Below are positions 38,747-48,141 of a stretch of DNA of 64,000 bases, one piece after another. The stretch comes from Paragonimus skrjabini miyazakii (lineage: Eukaryota > Platyhelminthes > Trematoda > Plagiorchiida > Troglotrematidae): assembly GCA_014338405.1 (NCBI GenBank), contig JTDE01000114.1:87592-151591 (forward strand). Reading direction: 5' to 3'. The number at the start of each line of letters is the position of its first letter. Within the stretch, counting starts at the first letter, position 1. The notes beneath the pieces are model-generated. The model was given only the letters and a program-made list of their open reading frames with translations, was not told where the DNA came from and did no database searches. Position numbers and translations under genes: made by a program.

Positions 38747-39390
38747 CTGTATAACATCCCGGCCGATGGGTATTGTATTTAGCCGAGTTTGATCGGTTCA
38801 AAGCAGTACAAATTCAGTCAGTGAAGAGTGTGGCCGTAAGATAAGCTAACCTGCACCTATAAGCGATATTTAGTTACATGCCTTACAAAGTATGTTTTTA
38901 CCATAAATGTGCTGTAATAACTTTTACGAAATTCACTTGGAGATCCAGATTGCAGTTCGGGTTCCGACTTGCTTCAATTCCGTCAATGTAGCTGGACACA
39001 GTCCACTTTGAGTTACCAGATTGCAGTGGCAGTGTCTTTAAAAGCTTAACGAAATGGTAGTCGGGATAATGAGAGCTTCTGGTATCGCAATAGGTTACCG
39101 GTTCAATATTCCATTTAGTACATCACTGCCTTGTGAGTCCAAATAAATGGAAAACCGGTCATGAGGATTAAGTCTTAACAAGGCGCAGTTCCTTAAAATG
39201 CCTAGTAAAATAAGTTTTTACTGATGTGTGGTCACATCGAATAGAGATTAGCAAAACTGGATTGGAGCTGATAGATTTCAAGCTGAGTGCGAAAAGCCTA
39301 ATTTAGTAAACCGTCGATCTTTCTATGAACGAGTGACTCTGTTGCATAAAGGCAAGTGTACATCATATTGTGGTGGATTATCAGACCGTA

Positions 39391-39750
39391 GATGCGAGTA
39401 TACCAACACTCGTCAGAATACCTCAACGCGGGGGAGGTACGCCCAAAAACCAACAACGAGCGGATCGGGGACGGTGTGGACGACCGGGTGAATCATCGCT
39501 TGACTGGATCGGAGCAACTGGTGAGGCATGGCAGGCAAAATGGGATGGACGAGCAAATCGGAGGCGCGATTATTCCAACACTCAGAGGAATATCTCAACA
39601 TGGTCGTAGAATACGGTTAAAGCCCACAGTGGATAAATGGCGAACAACACGAGCGACCGGACGAGCCATTGCTCAAGAAAATCGGACCGACGGACGAAAA
39701 ATGGCAGGCAAAAAACCCCTCGATAGAAGGCGCCGATCACACACATAAAC
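39391..39750 (+). repeat. Two-copy tandem repeat, period about 172 bp, GC-rich
   Basis: CCAACACTC at 39,403 recurs at 39,575, and the following sequence matches in order: CAGAATACCTCAACGCGG with AGGAATATCTCAACATGG, then CAACAACGAGCGGATCGG with GAACAACACGAGCGACCGG, then ATGGCAGGCAAAA in both. The bases before each copy also match (GATGCGAGTATA with GAGGCGCGATTATT). The block is clearly richer in G, C and CpG than its surroundings. It leaves open frames on both strands, which I read as a by-product of base composition rather than as genes. Confidence 0.65.
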
Positions 39751-39759
39751 CGGGCAGAA

Positions 39760-41434
39760 GTGCACACGACGTGTGAGCGGAAACCGAGGTGTGTTGTGGA
39801 CCGGAATTTTGACTCATAAACGCGAGCGCGCGCGTAGCATTGTAACTAACGGGTTGGACCATAAAGGTTATGCTTTTTTAGACGCCTTTTCGTTACAGTT
39901 TGAAATCTACGCATTAGTAAAATCGCTTTCATCACTTTCACGAGTGTATTATATCGTTCACTTTTAGTGTAAGTCCAGACACGGCTAAGTAACAAGTGCA
40001 CTGAAAGTCTAGAGGGTAGTGATCCAATAGAGCGGCGTCAACCATCCTGCCCAAAATCTATTTTGTAATTCTGAGGAACCAAACCATAATTTGTGCAGGT
40101 ATGTAAACTATCTCTTGTTGGCTGTGTCTGACGTTTATCCACTAACGGCTTCCTTTCTTCTTGTTGAACACAAGGTCCCACAAAATAGAATAACACAACT
40201 CAGGTATGACAAATCAGTGGATCAGATAGATTGTCATCGTTAATTCTAAAACAGCTAAACTTTTGACGATACTCTTCCCAGATAACTTCGTGCAGCGCTA
40301 CGAACGGGTCAAAGTTGCTCATGACTGGGGATTGCTGGCATCACATCAGAAAGAGCACATTCAAGTGTTAATGCCAACTGTATGTTCGTTGCTAATGTTA
40401 AAATTTTTAAGAAAAATTTGTTTATACATTTTTGTAAAGGAATACCAACACAAATCAGTCCTGCTCCACTGCCGACATGTTGACCTATCAGGACTAGCAA
40501 ACGTTGTCCTGCCAAGATGACAAGTAAATGACAACATTAGCTGGTTTCCAAGTTCCAGTAATACCTTCAGCTGAGTCAATATGAAGACCTTAGGTTCTCT
40601 TCTAAGAGTGTAAAATATTCAACTTTCACCGATGGTCCGGTCAAGTGGTTATCATTTTAATCGTGCGCGAGTTGCACGTGTGAATGACCAAACTTCTTCG
40701 CATATTCGGGCATTCTCGAGAATGTGCTTATTTTTCCCACTTTCATTTTCGGTTCATTTTGACCCCATATCCGTTTCAAAGAACCCGTCTTTGCTGACAT
40801 GTACAAACGACACCGTTTTTGAAGATTCACATTCCGGCACATGGTTCCATGTGATTCAACGTGCGTCACTCATCGTTGAAGATGTACAAGTAAGTTGCTG
40901 TTTCAATTCTTTCTACATATTCCTATACACAACTTGTCACCGTATTGCCAACAGAGCTGCTGCCAAATTTAGACGCACAGTATTTGATCGCTCTACTTAC
41001 AATGGTTTTCTTGATTTGTCACTGATTCAACAAAGTGTGGTTATTTTTAATTGATTTCAGCTTCTCGTATTGTTATCTTCCATGCTGTGAACCTATCCGC
41101 ATTGCCTTACTTGTCATAATGTTAGCTAGTGGATTTTGCGTTATTCTGGATAAAGATTTCGTAGGATCCCAGAGACTGTCGTTCAGAGCTAATGTTTCAA
41201 ATAAAAGTCTTACTTAATTTGTTACTTTTTTTCAAAATTACGGGTAATTTGTGTCGAAAATTCTGTATGATTAAACTCATTCATTTCTACTACTGCCTCA
41301 AAGTAGGTCCAGTTACACATCGGTATAGTGCCCGTAAGTATAGGTGTAGTGATTTTATCGTACCTCATCTAATGTGAATTCCTACTGGGTGAGAAATGAT
41401 TCCCCGTATGACTTGACTGAATCAGTCATCATCA
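39760..41434. other. No confident gene
   Basis: Contains the exon-like stretch at 40.78-40.89 kb. Nothing else recognised. Confidence 0.55.
40782..40889 (+). CDS. Possible internal exon, function unknown
   Basis: A long pyrimidine-rich tract (TTATTTTTCCCACTTTC and onward to TTTCAAAG) precedes a 36-codon phase 0-0 stretch that ends at a perfect GTAAGT donor. The peptide starts NPSLLTCTNDTVFEDSHSG and ends RASLIVEDVQ. The spacing of Cys, Trp and the final hydrophobic strand faintly recalls an Ig-type domain, but this is not enough to assign it. Confidence 0.3.
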
Positions 41435-42960
41435 TCATAGTAGCCATGAGTCTGACCAAAAGGTACTGTGGCTCGGGCCGTCGCTCACCTCAACAATGAT
41501 TGGAATATCCTAGAAGGAAACGTTACTAAGAAGGTTGAAAATTATCAAAAGAAGACTAAGAGGAAGAACCAGAAATGGGATGGATGAAGGTAAGTCATTG
41601 ACTGTGACATACCACCATCTCGGATGGCGTCTCTAACCAGCGGTTTGAGTGATCACGAGGACCCCATCCAAGCAGGCGACACTTACCGACTTTGCTCAAT
41701 GGAGCAGTCAAGGTCTTCATATTTCGTGACCACGTTGTTGCTTGACCACCATGTGGTTTCACTCAACTGTTGGTGATCTCAGTATATAATGCCCGGTACG
41801 GTAAACGATCAGATGGCATGCGGAGTACGTGACCCAACCATCGCAGGCTGTGTAACGTAACTGGTCACGCATCTCGAGCGTTCCGGAATACGCGCCGGCG
41901 AACTGCCATATTGCTCACGCGATCAGTCTACTTACTAGGGGCCAATTCACGGAGACAACGATGATCAAACACAGAAAGCCTGTTGATATCTTCCTTGTGA
42001 ACAGGCCCACTTTCCAAACCATAGGGCAAAATGGAACGCACACAGGCATTATCTACCCTTCCTTTCAGCGACAACCGAACGTCTTTTCGGGGCCGCAGAT
42101 GACGCAGTTTGGCAAAGGCAACTCGTGTCTTTCCTATCCTCGTTGATATCTCATCAGCAATATTACAGGCTGACGAGATAGTGCTAGCCAAGTATGTGAA
42201 ACTGTCCACAGTCTCAAGCGGATTACTTGCAATAAAGAGAGTAGGGGTGGAAATGCCCCAGTCTTGAAGCAGCACTTCGCAATCTAATGATGCAAAGCGC
42301 ATTCTATAAAAACAAGCCCGGTCACTCACCTTGTCCAGCATGGTCTGTATGTCTTCGGCAGAGAGGCTAAGTAAGACAATGTCGTCCGCATACTCCAGGT
42401 CGGTCAATCTAGCGCCAGGAAGAAACTCAACATCAAGTTCACTAGATTTCTCAAACGTACCCTCCAGAATGTCGTCCATGACAAAATTGAACAGAAAGGG
42501 GGAAATCGGACACCCTTGACAAACACCACTAGAAGTGACGAACGCCCGAGACAGTTGCCCATAAACTGTTACCTTGCTTGCAGAGTGAGCTGACAGTTAT
42601 CTCAATAGATTCACGTATTTCTCTGGTACTCTTTCGCGAAGGAGACAGCTCCAGAGAACGTTACGAGCAACTGAATCGAAAGCAGTGTTCAGATCCAAAA
42701 AGACCACGGCTGTCGGCTGTCTGTAACAGTACCGATGTTCCAAGATTCGTTGCAAGGTAAAACTATGATCAATGCACCTCCGACCGGGTCGGAATCCTGC
42801 CTGTTCTTCGCGTACCTGGCTTTCTCTGGACTTAGTGAGACGACGCAAAATGAGGCCAGTAAGCAACTTGGACACAATAGACATCAAACTAATGCTTCTG
42901 TTGTTGTCACATTGACTTCCGGCTCCAGTAGTTCTATATTTCGTCTTCCAAAGACGTGGT
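41435..42960 (-). mobile_element. RTE/SR2-like non-LTR retrotransposon, 5' truncated
   Basis: The - strand encodes the RT domain of an RTE-type LINE and its 3' part, but no apurinic endonuclease, so the copy is 5' truncated as is usual after incomplete reverse transcription. After the RT come recognisable C-terminal blocks in broken frames (SLRWLGHVLRMPSDRLPYRA; then KVGKCRLLGWGPRD). The 3' end near 41,437 carries a short ATGATGATGATG-type tail, as expected for RTE elements, which end in short tandem repeats rather than poly(A). Assignment to the schistosome SR2 group is from general resemblance and is less certain than RTE. Confidence 0.8.
41928..42887 (-). pseudogene. RTE-like reverse transcriptase with one in-frame stop
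   Basis: Two open blocks in one frame are split by a single TAA at 42,597-42,599. The first reads KLLTGLILRRLTKSRESQVR, EEQAGFRPGRRCIDHSFTLQ and VVFLDLNTAFDSVARNVLW (RT motif with catalytic Asp). The second has SSGVCQGCPISPFLFNFVMD, then LTDLEYADDIVLLS with the catalytic YADD intact, and MRFASLDCEVLLQDWG. The end reads SVFDHRCLRELAPS before a stop. All main RT motifs are present in order, so this is a fairly young copy. Confidence 0.85.
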
Positions 42961-45120
42961 TATACACCTTTTCAGTATTCATCTCACTGAATAGACATGT
43001 CATGATCACAAAGTTGTCATCTGGACAAAACATTTACCCAATTAACTTCTTGGGATGGTCAAGATTGTTCGGTATGTGACGACCTCGTCAGTTAGCGGCC
43101 TTGCGACTTTTCCTTTTTTGGTAGTCTAAATTGATATGTTTTAACATGGCAAACGCCCAAGTGATTTGATTCGACTTGATAGGTGACCTTTCGAAGTTGT
43201 TCTTCACGAGAATACTTAATCTTGTCTACCTAAAAACCGGCATGTATCCAAGCTAAACCGAACCTCTGAAAATTCAAGATGACAGGCGGCAAAAACGGAA
43301 GTAATGCGGCGGAAGGGGGGTGGGGGCAGAAAAAACAAAATGTGATTTACCTTTCAGTTGAGCATCTGATGTTTTGTTTGTGCGTTCAGTGTGACATAGA
43401 TTTGGTGAAGGAACTCGGTTCTTCGCAGGTTGACGTAATAGGACGGTATGCTGAAAGATTGTAAACACACGAGGATGCAAATAGTACCACATGATCCATA
43501 CTGTGTTTAACTGAAATTACGTCCCACCTCAGTCTTTTCAAATTTATTAGACTGAATATGTGGCATGGTAAATATTGCATTTGAATTCAAACTCATTCTA
43601 TGAACTCATTGATGAGTAGCGTTTGTGCAAGCAACTAAATTAGCTTATCATATAAAATTCTGTTGGGTTTTCGTAACACACAGCATTATTGTCCAATGTT
43701 CCGTTTGGTGGTTTCATTTCACTGCTGGTTGAATTTCGGTTGTTACAGGAGGATAGTCTCTCGTACATCTTTTGTAAACAACGTTGAAGTGTACTTCTCA
43801 TGATGCCACATGCGGTTAAAAATAACAACAGTTCAGACATAGAAGTTTGCTTAAATATGTATCTCGTTCAGTGTTTTGAAACAGCGAATAAAGTAACCAT
43901 TGGGGTATTATGATAAACAGACTACAGATTCCAATTTTAATAATGTAACTCAATAAACCGTTGTGATTAATATGTTACAAAACATATTGTTAAACTTGTG
44001 TTGTGCATGAGTCCACATAACATTTCTGAAGATGACTGCTTCGACTTGCAACTCAGCAAACCGATGCATTCGGTGCAAACAAGTTGTGGTTGATATTTAC
44101 AAAACACGGTCATTCTTTTACATGTTAAACACTGGTCACGTGTGATGGAAGCTTTCACTTTCGGAAAAATGTTCTCTTTCAGGAAGAAGTTCGTAGAAGA
44201 ACTCACCAATAGGAAATTCCTTTCTAGTCGTGGGAGGCAATTTAAGTAGGACTGAATCAATACATTTGAGTGTTAACTCACAACCACTTGCTAGTAATCC
44301 TCAGCAGAAGAAATCTGCCCAGCGGTTCTCATGAAACTTCCTAGGTTGTTGATAAAGTTTGATTCATGGGGCTACTGACTGAAATGAGCATCTCTCTACC
44401 AGACAGTTAGGCGGCTTGGGAATGACCTATTAGGGATTGGTATCAACCATTCAAACGAGACGACTCGATCATGCTCAGTTTGAGGTCTGCGGCTCTTTGG
44501 TCATCACAGATTTCACGCACGGTCCTGGACGGGGATTCAGTGACAATTTTGAGAAGGATGTCCGAAAGTGATAATATTTAACAAGAACAAATTCACGTCT
44601 GGAATTCGCCTAAAGAGAAGCACTGGCAAGATACATGTGGTCAAAGAGGGTTAGAGTGTTGTACCAAGAGTGGCGTGCATCTTACTCAGTATCAGAAATT
44701 CACCCGTTTTTCTAATTACCTTTGTATAATTGCGCAGCACTCTCTCACATTCAGGGCTTTGTAAGACCAATATTACTATCCTTGAACCAAAAAAGTTGCT
44801 GATGGACCTAATGATCTACAGCTCTGAGGTCATTGATCAATGAGGTTTCATGATTGAGCGATTTTAAAAAATACTTGCCTCAAAAGAAGCTTCCTTCGAC
44901 GTATATTACAACAGTCAACAGTTTTGCAAACAGTTCAGTCATTAACAAAAACCAACCATTCCACTGATCAACAAAAAGAAGTTGTAGTTGAACTCGCATT
45001 AAGCCTACATTATACGAGTGGAAATGTGAAGCGACCCTTCAGAAATTCAATCGTTTATAACGGAATGTTTAATTGATCTTTTGGCAAAAAGAAATGTTAA
45101 GCTGAAAAATCAATTCACAT
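42961..45120. other. No confident gene; 3' flank of the cadherin gene
   Basis: Includes the likely 3' UTR of the cadherin gene just below 45,121 and the small - strand frame at 43.64-43.84 kb. A - strand frame at 43,967-44,260 contains CxxC pairs (CLTCKRMTVFCKY, CTEC) and an internal GTGAGT, too little to call. Confidence 0.5.
43640..43840 (-). CDS. Small open frame of 66 codons with downstream AATAAA
   Basis: On the - strand an ATG opens MSELLLFLTACGIMRS, followed by a Cys- and Asn-rich hydrophilic part ending NPTEFYMIS-stop. AATAAA lies about 90 nt past the stop (around 43,551-43,546). The N-terminal hydrophobic run is only about 11 residues, short for a signal peptide. It could be a small gene, a last exon, or chance. 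Confidence 0.18.
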   Translation of the reverse strand: MSELLLFLTACGIMRSTLQRCLQKMYERLSSCNNRNSTSSEMKPPNGTLDNNAVCYENPTEFYMIS

Positions 45121-46158
45121 TTAGTTGAAACGTACTTTCTTTTTCTGAAGATGTGCTACCGTACCCAGGCTCTCCCAACTATGAACCGCTCGAATTTTTG
45201 CCGGTTTTGTCTGCTTGTTACTAATTGTCATAAGAATTGAACGTTCAGAGATTGGAGAATCGCTTTGGTTCGTCGGTTTGGTTTTTCGAATTTTGAGCGA
45301 TTGCGTATAACGATTGCGGTCTGTACGCAGTCTAGACTTAGGCATCTGTGCAGAGTTCATGCTGTTGAAGTGACCCCCGAACGTCACGGGATGTAAAACA
45401 TCTTTTACATTATTTTGCATCAGGTCCCCGGCGTTTATGACTGGACCATTTCGGCTATCTCGTAATTGGCCGCCTACCAGGGGAAGAAGATATCGTGGCG
45501 CTTGAAATGTATCGTAAGTTCCATGGAGCTGGAAGCGCTCATCAACTGGCACACACGTGGTATAACCTTCATGCGTTATGGGAGAAGTGACCCGAATGAG
45601 TTTCTGGTCTGTAAACTCCGGATTATTGCCACCAGGTGTTGGGGATAAGGAACCGAATTGGCATCGAAGAAGTGTACCGCTTCCCGGGTCATAGATAATG
45701 GGATCTGGATAAACGGTAGCAGCATTGGATCTGGATTGTTCGTGATTAAAATCCTTCGCTAAAAGTGTGTTGGATTTGAACGTGTCCAAACCGGATCTAG
45801 TCATCTCATTGCAATTATTCTGACGAGACCTGTTATAACTACATGCACGTCTCAATCCAACTCCTCTGCGTCCACACAGATAGACAGTGATCCCAAGCAG
45901 AACCAAAATGATCGCACAACTCAGTGCCACAATTGCGACCAGAATAGCCCCTGCACTGACTAGGCTATTTTCGGTACTGACGGCTTCAGACAACTTTATG
46001 TCACGACCATCTTGTCTGGAAGAACCTGTGTCCATTCGTCTATACGGACCAGCTAGAGGTGTACCGCTTGGATTGCCGATTTGTCCGTCTGCTTCAGGGA
46101 ATTTGTTGTGCATGCCCGAAAATCGGTGAGAGTATATTCGTGCTGGTGAGTTAATAAC
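45121..46158 (-). CDS. Cadherin/protocadherin-type protein, last exon: linker, membrane helix, cytoplasmic tail
   Basis: This is the terminal exon of the cadherin gene whose earlier exons are at 53,506-53,736, 54,280-54,590 and 58,339-58,504. It opens after a pyrimidine-rich tract ending in CGGCAG and starts in phase 0 with VINSPARIY, which continues the last strand of the preceding cadherin repeat. The 345 codons hold a juxtamembrane linker (residues 1-65), one strongly hydrophobic helix at about 66-95 (core AILVAIVALSCAIILVLLGI), a CGRR stop-transfer run, and a cytoplasmic tail of about 250 residues ending KKKVRFN. The tail is rich in Ser, Thr, Asn and Pro and shows no catenin-binding region or other domain that I recognise, which suits a protocadherin more than a classical cadherin. 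An ATTAAA lies about 50 nt past the stop. The domain assignment is secure; the exact orthologue is not. Confidence 0.9.
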   Translation of the reverse strand, partial: VINSPARIYSHRFSGMHNKFPEADGQIGNPSGTPLAGPYRRMDTGSSRQDGRDIKLSEAVSTENSLVSAGAILVAIVALSCAIILVLLGITVYLCGRRGVGLRRACSYNRSRQNNCNEMTRSGLDTFKSNTLLAKDFNHEQSRSNAATVYPDPIIYDPGSGTLLRCQFGSLSPTPGGNNPEFTDQKLIRVTSPITHEGYTTCVPVDERFQLHGTYDTFQAPRYLLPLVGGQLRDSRNGPVINAGDLMQNNVKDVLHPVTFGGHFNSMNSAQMPKSRLRTDRNRYTQSLKIRKTKPTNQSDSPISERSILMTISNKQTKPAKIRAVHSWESLGTVAHLQKKKVRFN

Positions 46159-46897
46159 CTGCCGGGGAAAAGTAATCAAAAAAGTTAATCCTTGATGATG
46201 ACAAAGTATGAATGGCATGATCTCAGCAGTCCATAACAGAAGTCATATTTTGAGATCGGATTGCATGCAATTGACAAGAAAAGGGGCTGACTGAAAATTG
46301 TACTGAAATGTGACAGCTGTGATGAATGGTGAGTACTGTTCAACTCATAACAACCAAACCCCTATTACCCATCAGAAATGTGACTATGTAAAACGGGTAA
46401 TAAATAAAAACTTAAAAATATTGGTAACTGCAAGGGAACTGAGCATAATTCTACAGAAAAGCAGCCTCACAATTGCTAATAGACTTTTCGATGTACTGGT
46501 GGTGAAGGTCAATGTCTTTCAATGTTTGCTATCACAATGATATCCCATGAGCCGATCCTGCTGTAGGCTGAGCTCAGCAATTGCAAGAAACCGTCAGTTA
46601 ATGCTCAAAAGGTGTGTGTTTCAAGGAAGAAAGGTTTGGTTTTTATTAGCTTAAATTTTGTTCACACCATCTTTTCTATCTGGGAAGATTAACCAGTAAT
46701 AAAACGAGTCACTCGTGAGCGCTTAATGAATATTTAGCACGAATTGTCACTTTATCATTAAACTCTCTTTCCTCTCAATTAGTTCTCTTGGTGTAAATTT
46801 TTATCTGATGAATTTAAACCGAATACTTCCGGTATGACTGTACTTAAAGCAGCCGCTAAAACTGTCCACCATTTTCTCGGCAATATCTAAGTCTATG

Positions 46898-46911
46898 TTA
46901 TATATATATAT
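46898..46911 (+). repeat. TA microsatellite
   Basis: A short run of TA units in the large cadherin intron. Confidence 0.6.
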
Positions 46912-47333
46912 GATGCTGCCTGTCGAACAAAGTTGGTGAAAATGTCCATACACGTTAAAAGGTTAGTGTAGTTTTCAGTCAGAAAGGTAGCTGAAAGGAT
47001 AGATTATTGAAGATAAGATAACTTCCGCACGTAACGTGAAATAGAACTAGACACTGTCCAGATGATTAGACGATGAATCAGAAGTGAATGGAAAAGGTTA
47101 CAGGACATATCAAAATCATCGGAATTGTTAAGCCAATAATCATACAGTGGTTACGTAGATGGTGATGAAACTATCTACTAAGTTTTTCACTAGAAACCTT
47201 CGGTAGGCAGTCTAAGAATCAGGATGTGTGAGTTTACATGAAGAGTGCACAGGCTTAGCTGAGAAGTAGCGATGTTTCGCTATGCAGCTTGAGTTAAGAC
47301 GGGATAAGATAAGCTTGATTTTTATTGTCGCCG

Positions 47334-47342
47334 TATAAAAGG
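47334..47342 (+). promoter_or_regulatory. TATA-box-like motif
   Basis: TATAAAAGG lies in GCCGTATAAAAGGAACGGGC, a strong TATA consensus with GC-rich flanks as in LTR promoters. A related GCCGTATAAG occurs 75 bp on. No LTR ends were identified. Confidence 0.25.
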
Positions 47343-47444
47343 AACGGGCCCAGCGTTTGCTCGGTGATGTAACTTGCATTGAGTGTGAACAATAATAACA
47401 CCATCACGGCCGTATAAGTGAGTGTGATCAATTAGAGGACTCGG

Positions 47445-47468
47445 TGGCCAGCTGGTCCAGTGGTTAGA
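47445..47468 (+). repeat. tRNA 5'-half-like sequence
   Basis: GCTGGTCCAGTGGTTAGA has the form of a tRNA D-arm and A box. The expected B box is degenerate, so it is probably an old SINE head. Confidence 0.25.
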
Positions 47469-48029
47469 AATGAAGCTTAATTACCGACACTATCTTCCTG
47501 TTGCTTTAGATTTGATACTTCTTAACAATAAGGTAACTATTCTTGCTCTGATCATTTTTCTTCATAACGTCGGCTACACACGTTGTCGACTGTCTAGCAT
47601 GCAGTCGGGACCTCATGCACACATCGTGAGTACCAGCTGAGACATCGTACAATAGAAGAGAGCAAGGCATATGCACAAACATCTGATGAAGACAACGAAG
47701 CCAGATTGAACTGAGCTTGGGTGAAGGAATTCTGCATCTTTAATCACGGTAAGCTGAGTCGTGATAATTCCTATTTAACCTATTAACCTGTGAAGCACTC
47801 ATAGCCCTAGGTTGGTAATGTTCACCGAATCAACGTCAAACAAAAATCACACATTAAGTTCAAATTTAAGAGAGATAGCTAAACAATCATTCACGTGAAA
47901 ACGACGTTGAAATTGTTTAATTCATTCAGTTATATGACCAGGTGAAATGAGTTCATTCTGTTTTGAGTTTTTGCGCTAAACTTATATGACTGAAATACTG
48001 ACAGGAAGGTTGGCAGATTTTATAGATCA

Positions 48030-48141
48030 GAAAAGACAAAGTTGTGGAAAATCTAAACTTTCAGTGGATTCGAACCAGCGGCAAAACAGTATGCCCAGGA
48101 GCGATATGTACTCTACCGTCTGAGCTACGAAACTTCGTAGC
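48030..48141 (-). repeat. tRNA-derived SINE
   Basis: On the - strand TAGCTCAGACGGTAGAG (48,127-48,111, A box) and GGTTCGAATCC (48,076-48,066, B box) have tRNA spacing. After the B box, CACTGAAAGTTTAGATTTTC resembles the 14.9-kb copy. The 5' end begins with a 7-bp inverted repeat, CTACGAA..TTCGTAG, which also overlaps the tRNA-like head. It lies in the large cadherin intron. Confidence 0.55.

Larger units (their letters stand above)
36341..39390. other. No confident gene
   Basis: Holds a tRNA-like SINE head at 36.9 kb and the exon-like stretch at 38.55-38.75 kb. Otherwise nothing recognised. Confidence 0.55.

Noticed and set aside
39370..39748. Two overlapping + strand open frames of 79 and 118 codons as genes
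   Set aside because: They follow from a GC-rich tandem repeat that lacks stop codons; Arg-rich low-complexity peptides with no splice signals or motifs.
40632..41054. The full 140-codon + strand frame as a single-exon gene
   Set aside because: Its first half lies over a long pyrimidine tract and its centre contains a perfect GTAAGT donor, so at most a short internal exon (40,782-40,889) is plausible.
47681..47715. CTGATGAAGACAACGAAG as a hammerhead core
   Set aside because: No stem II of useful length and no GAAA box.
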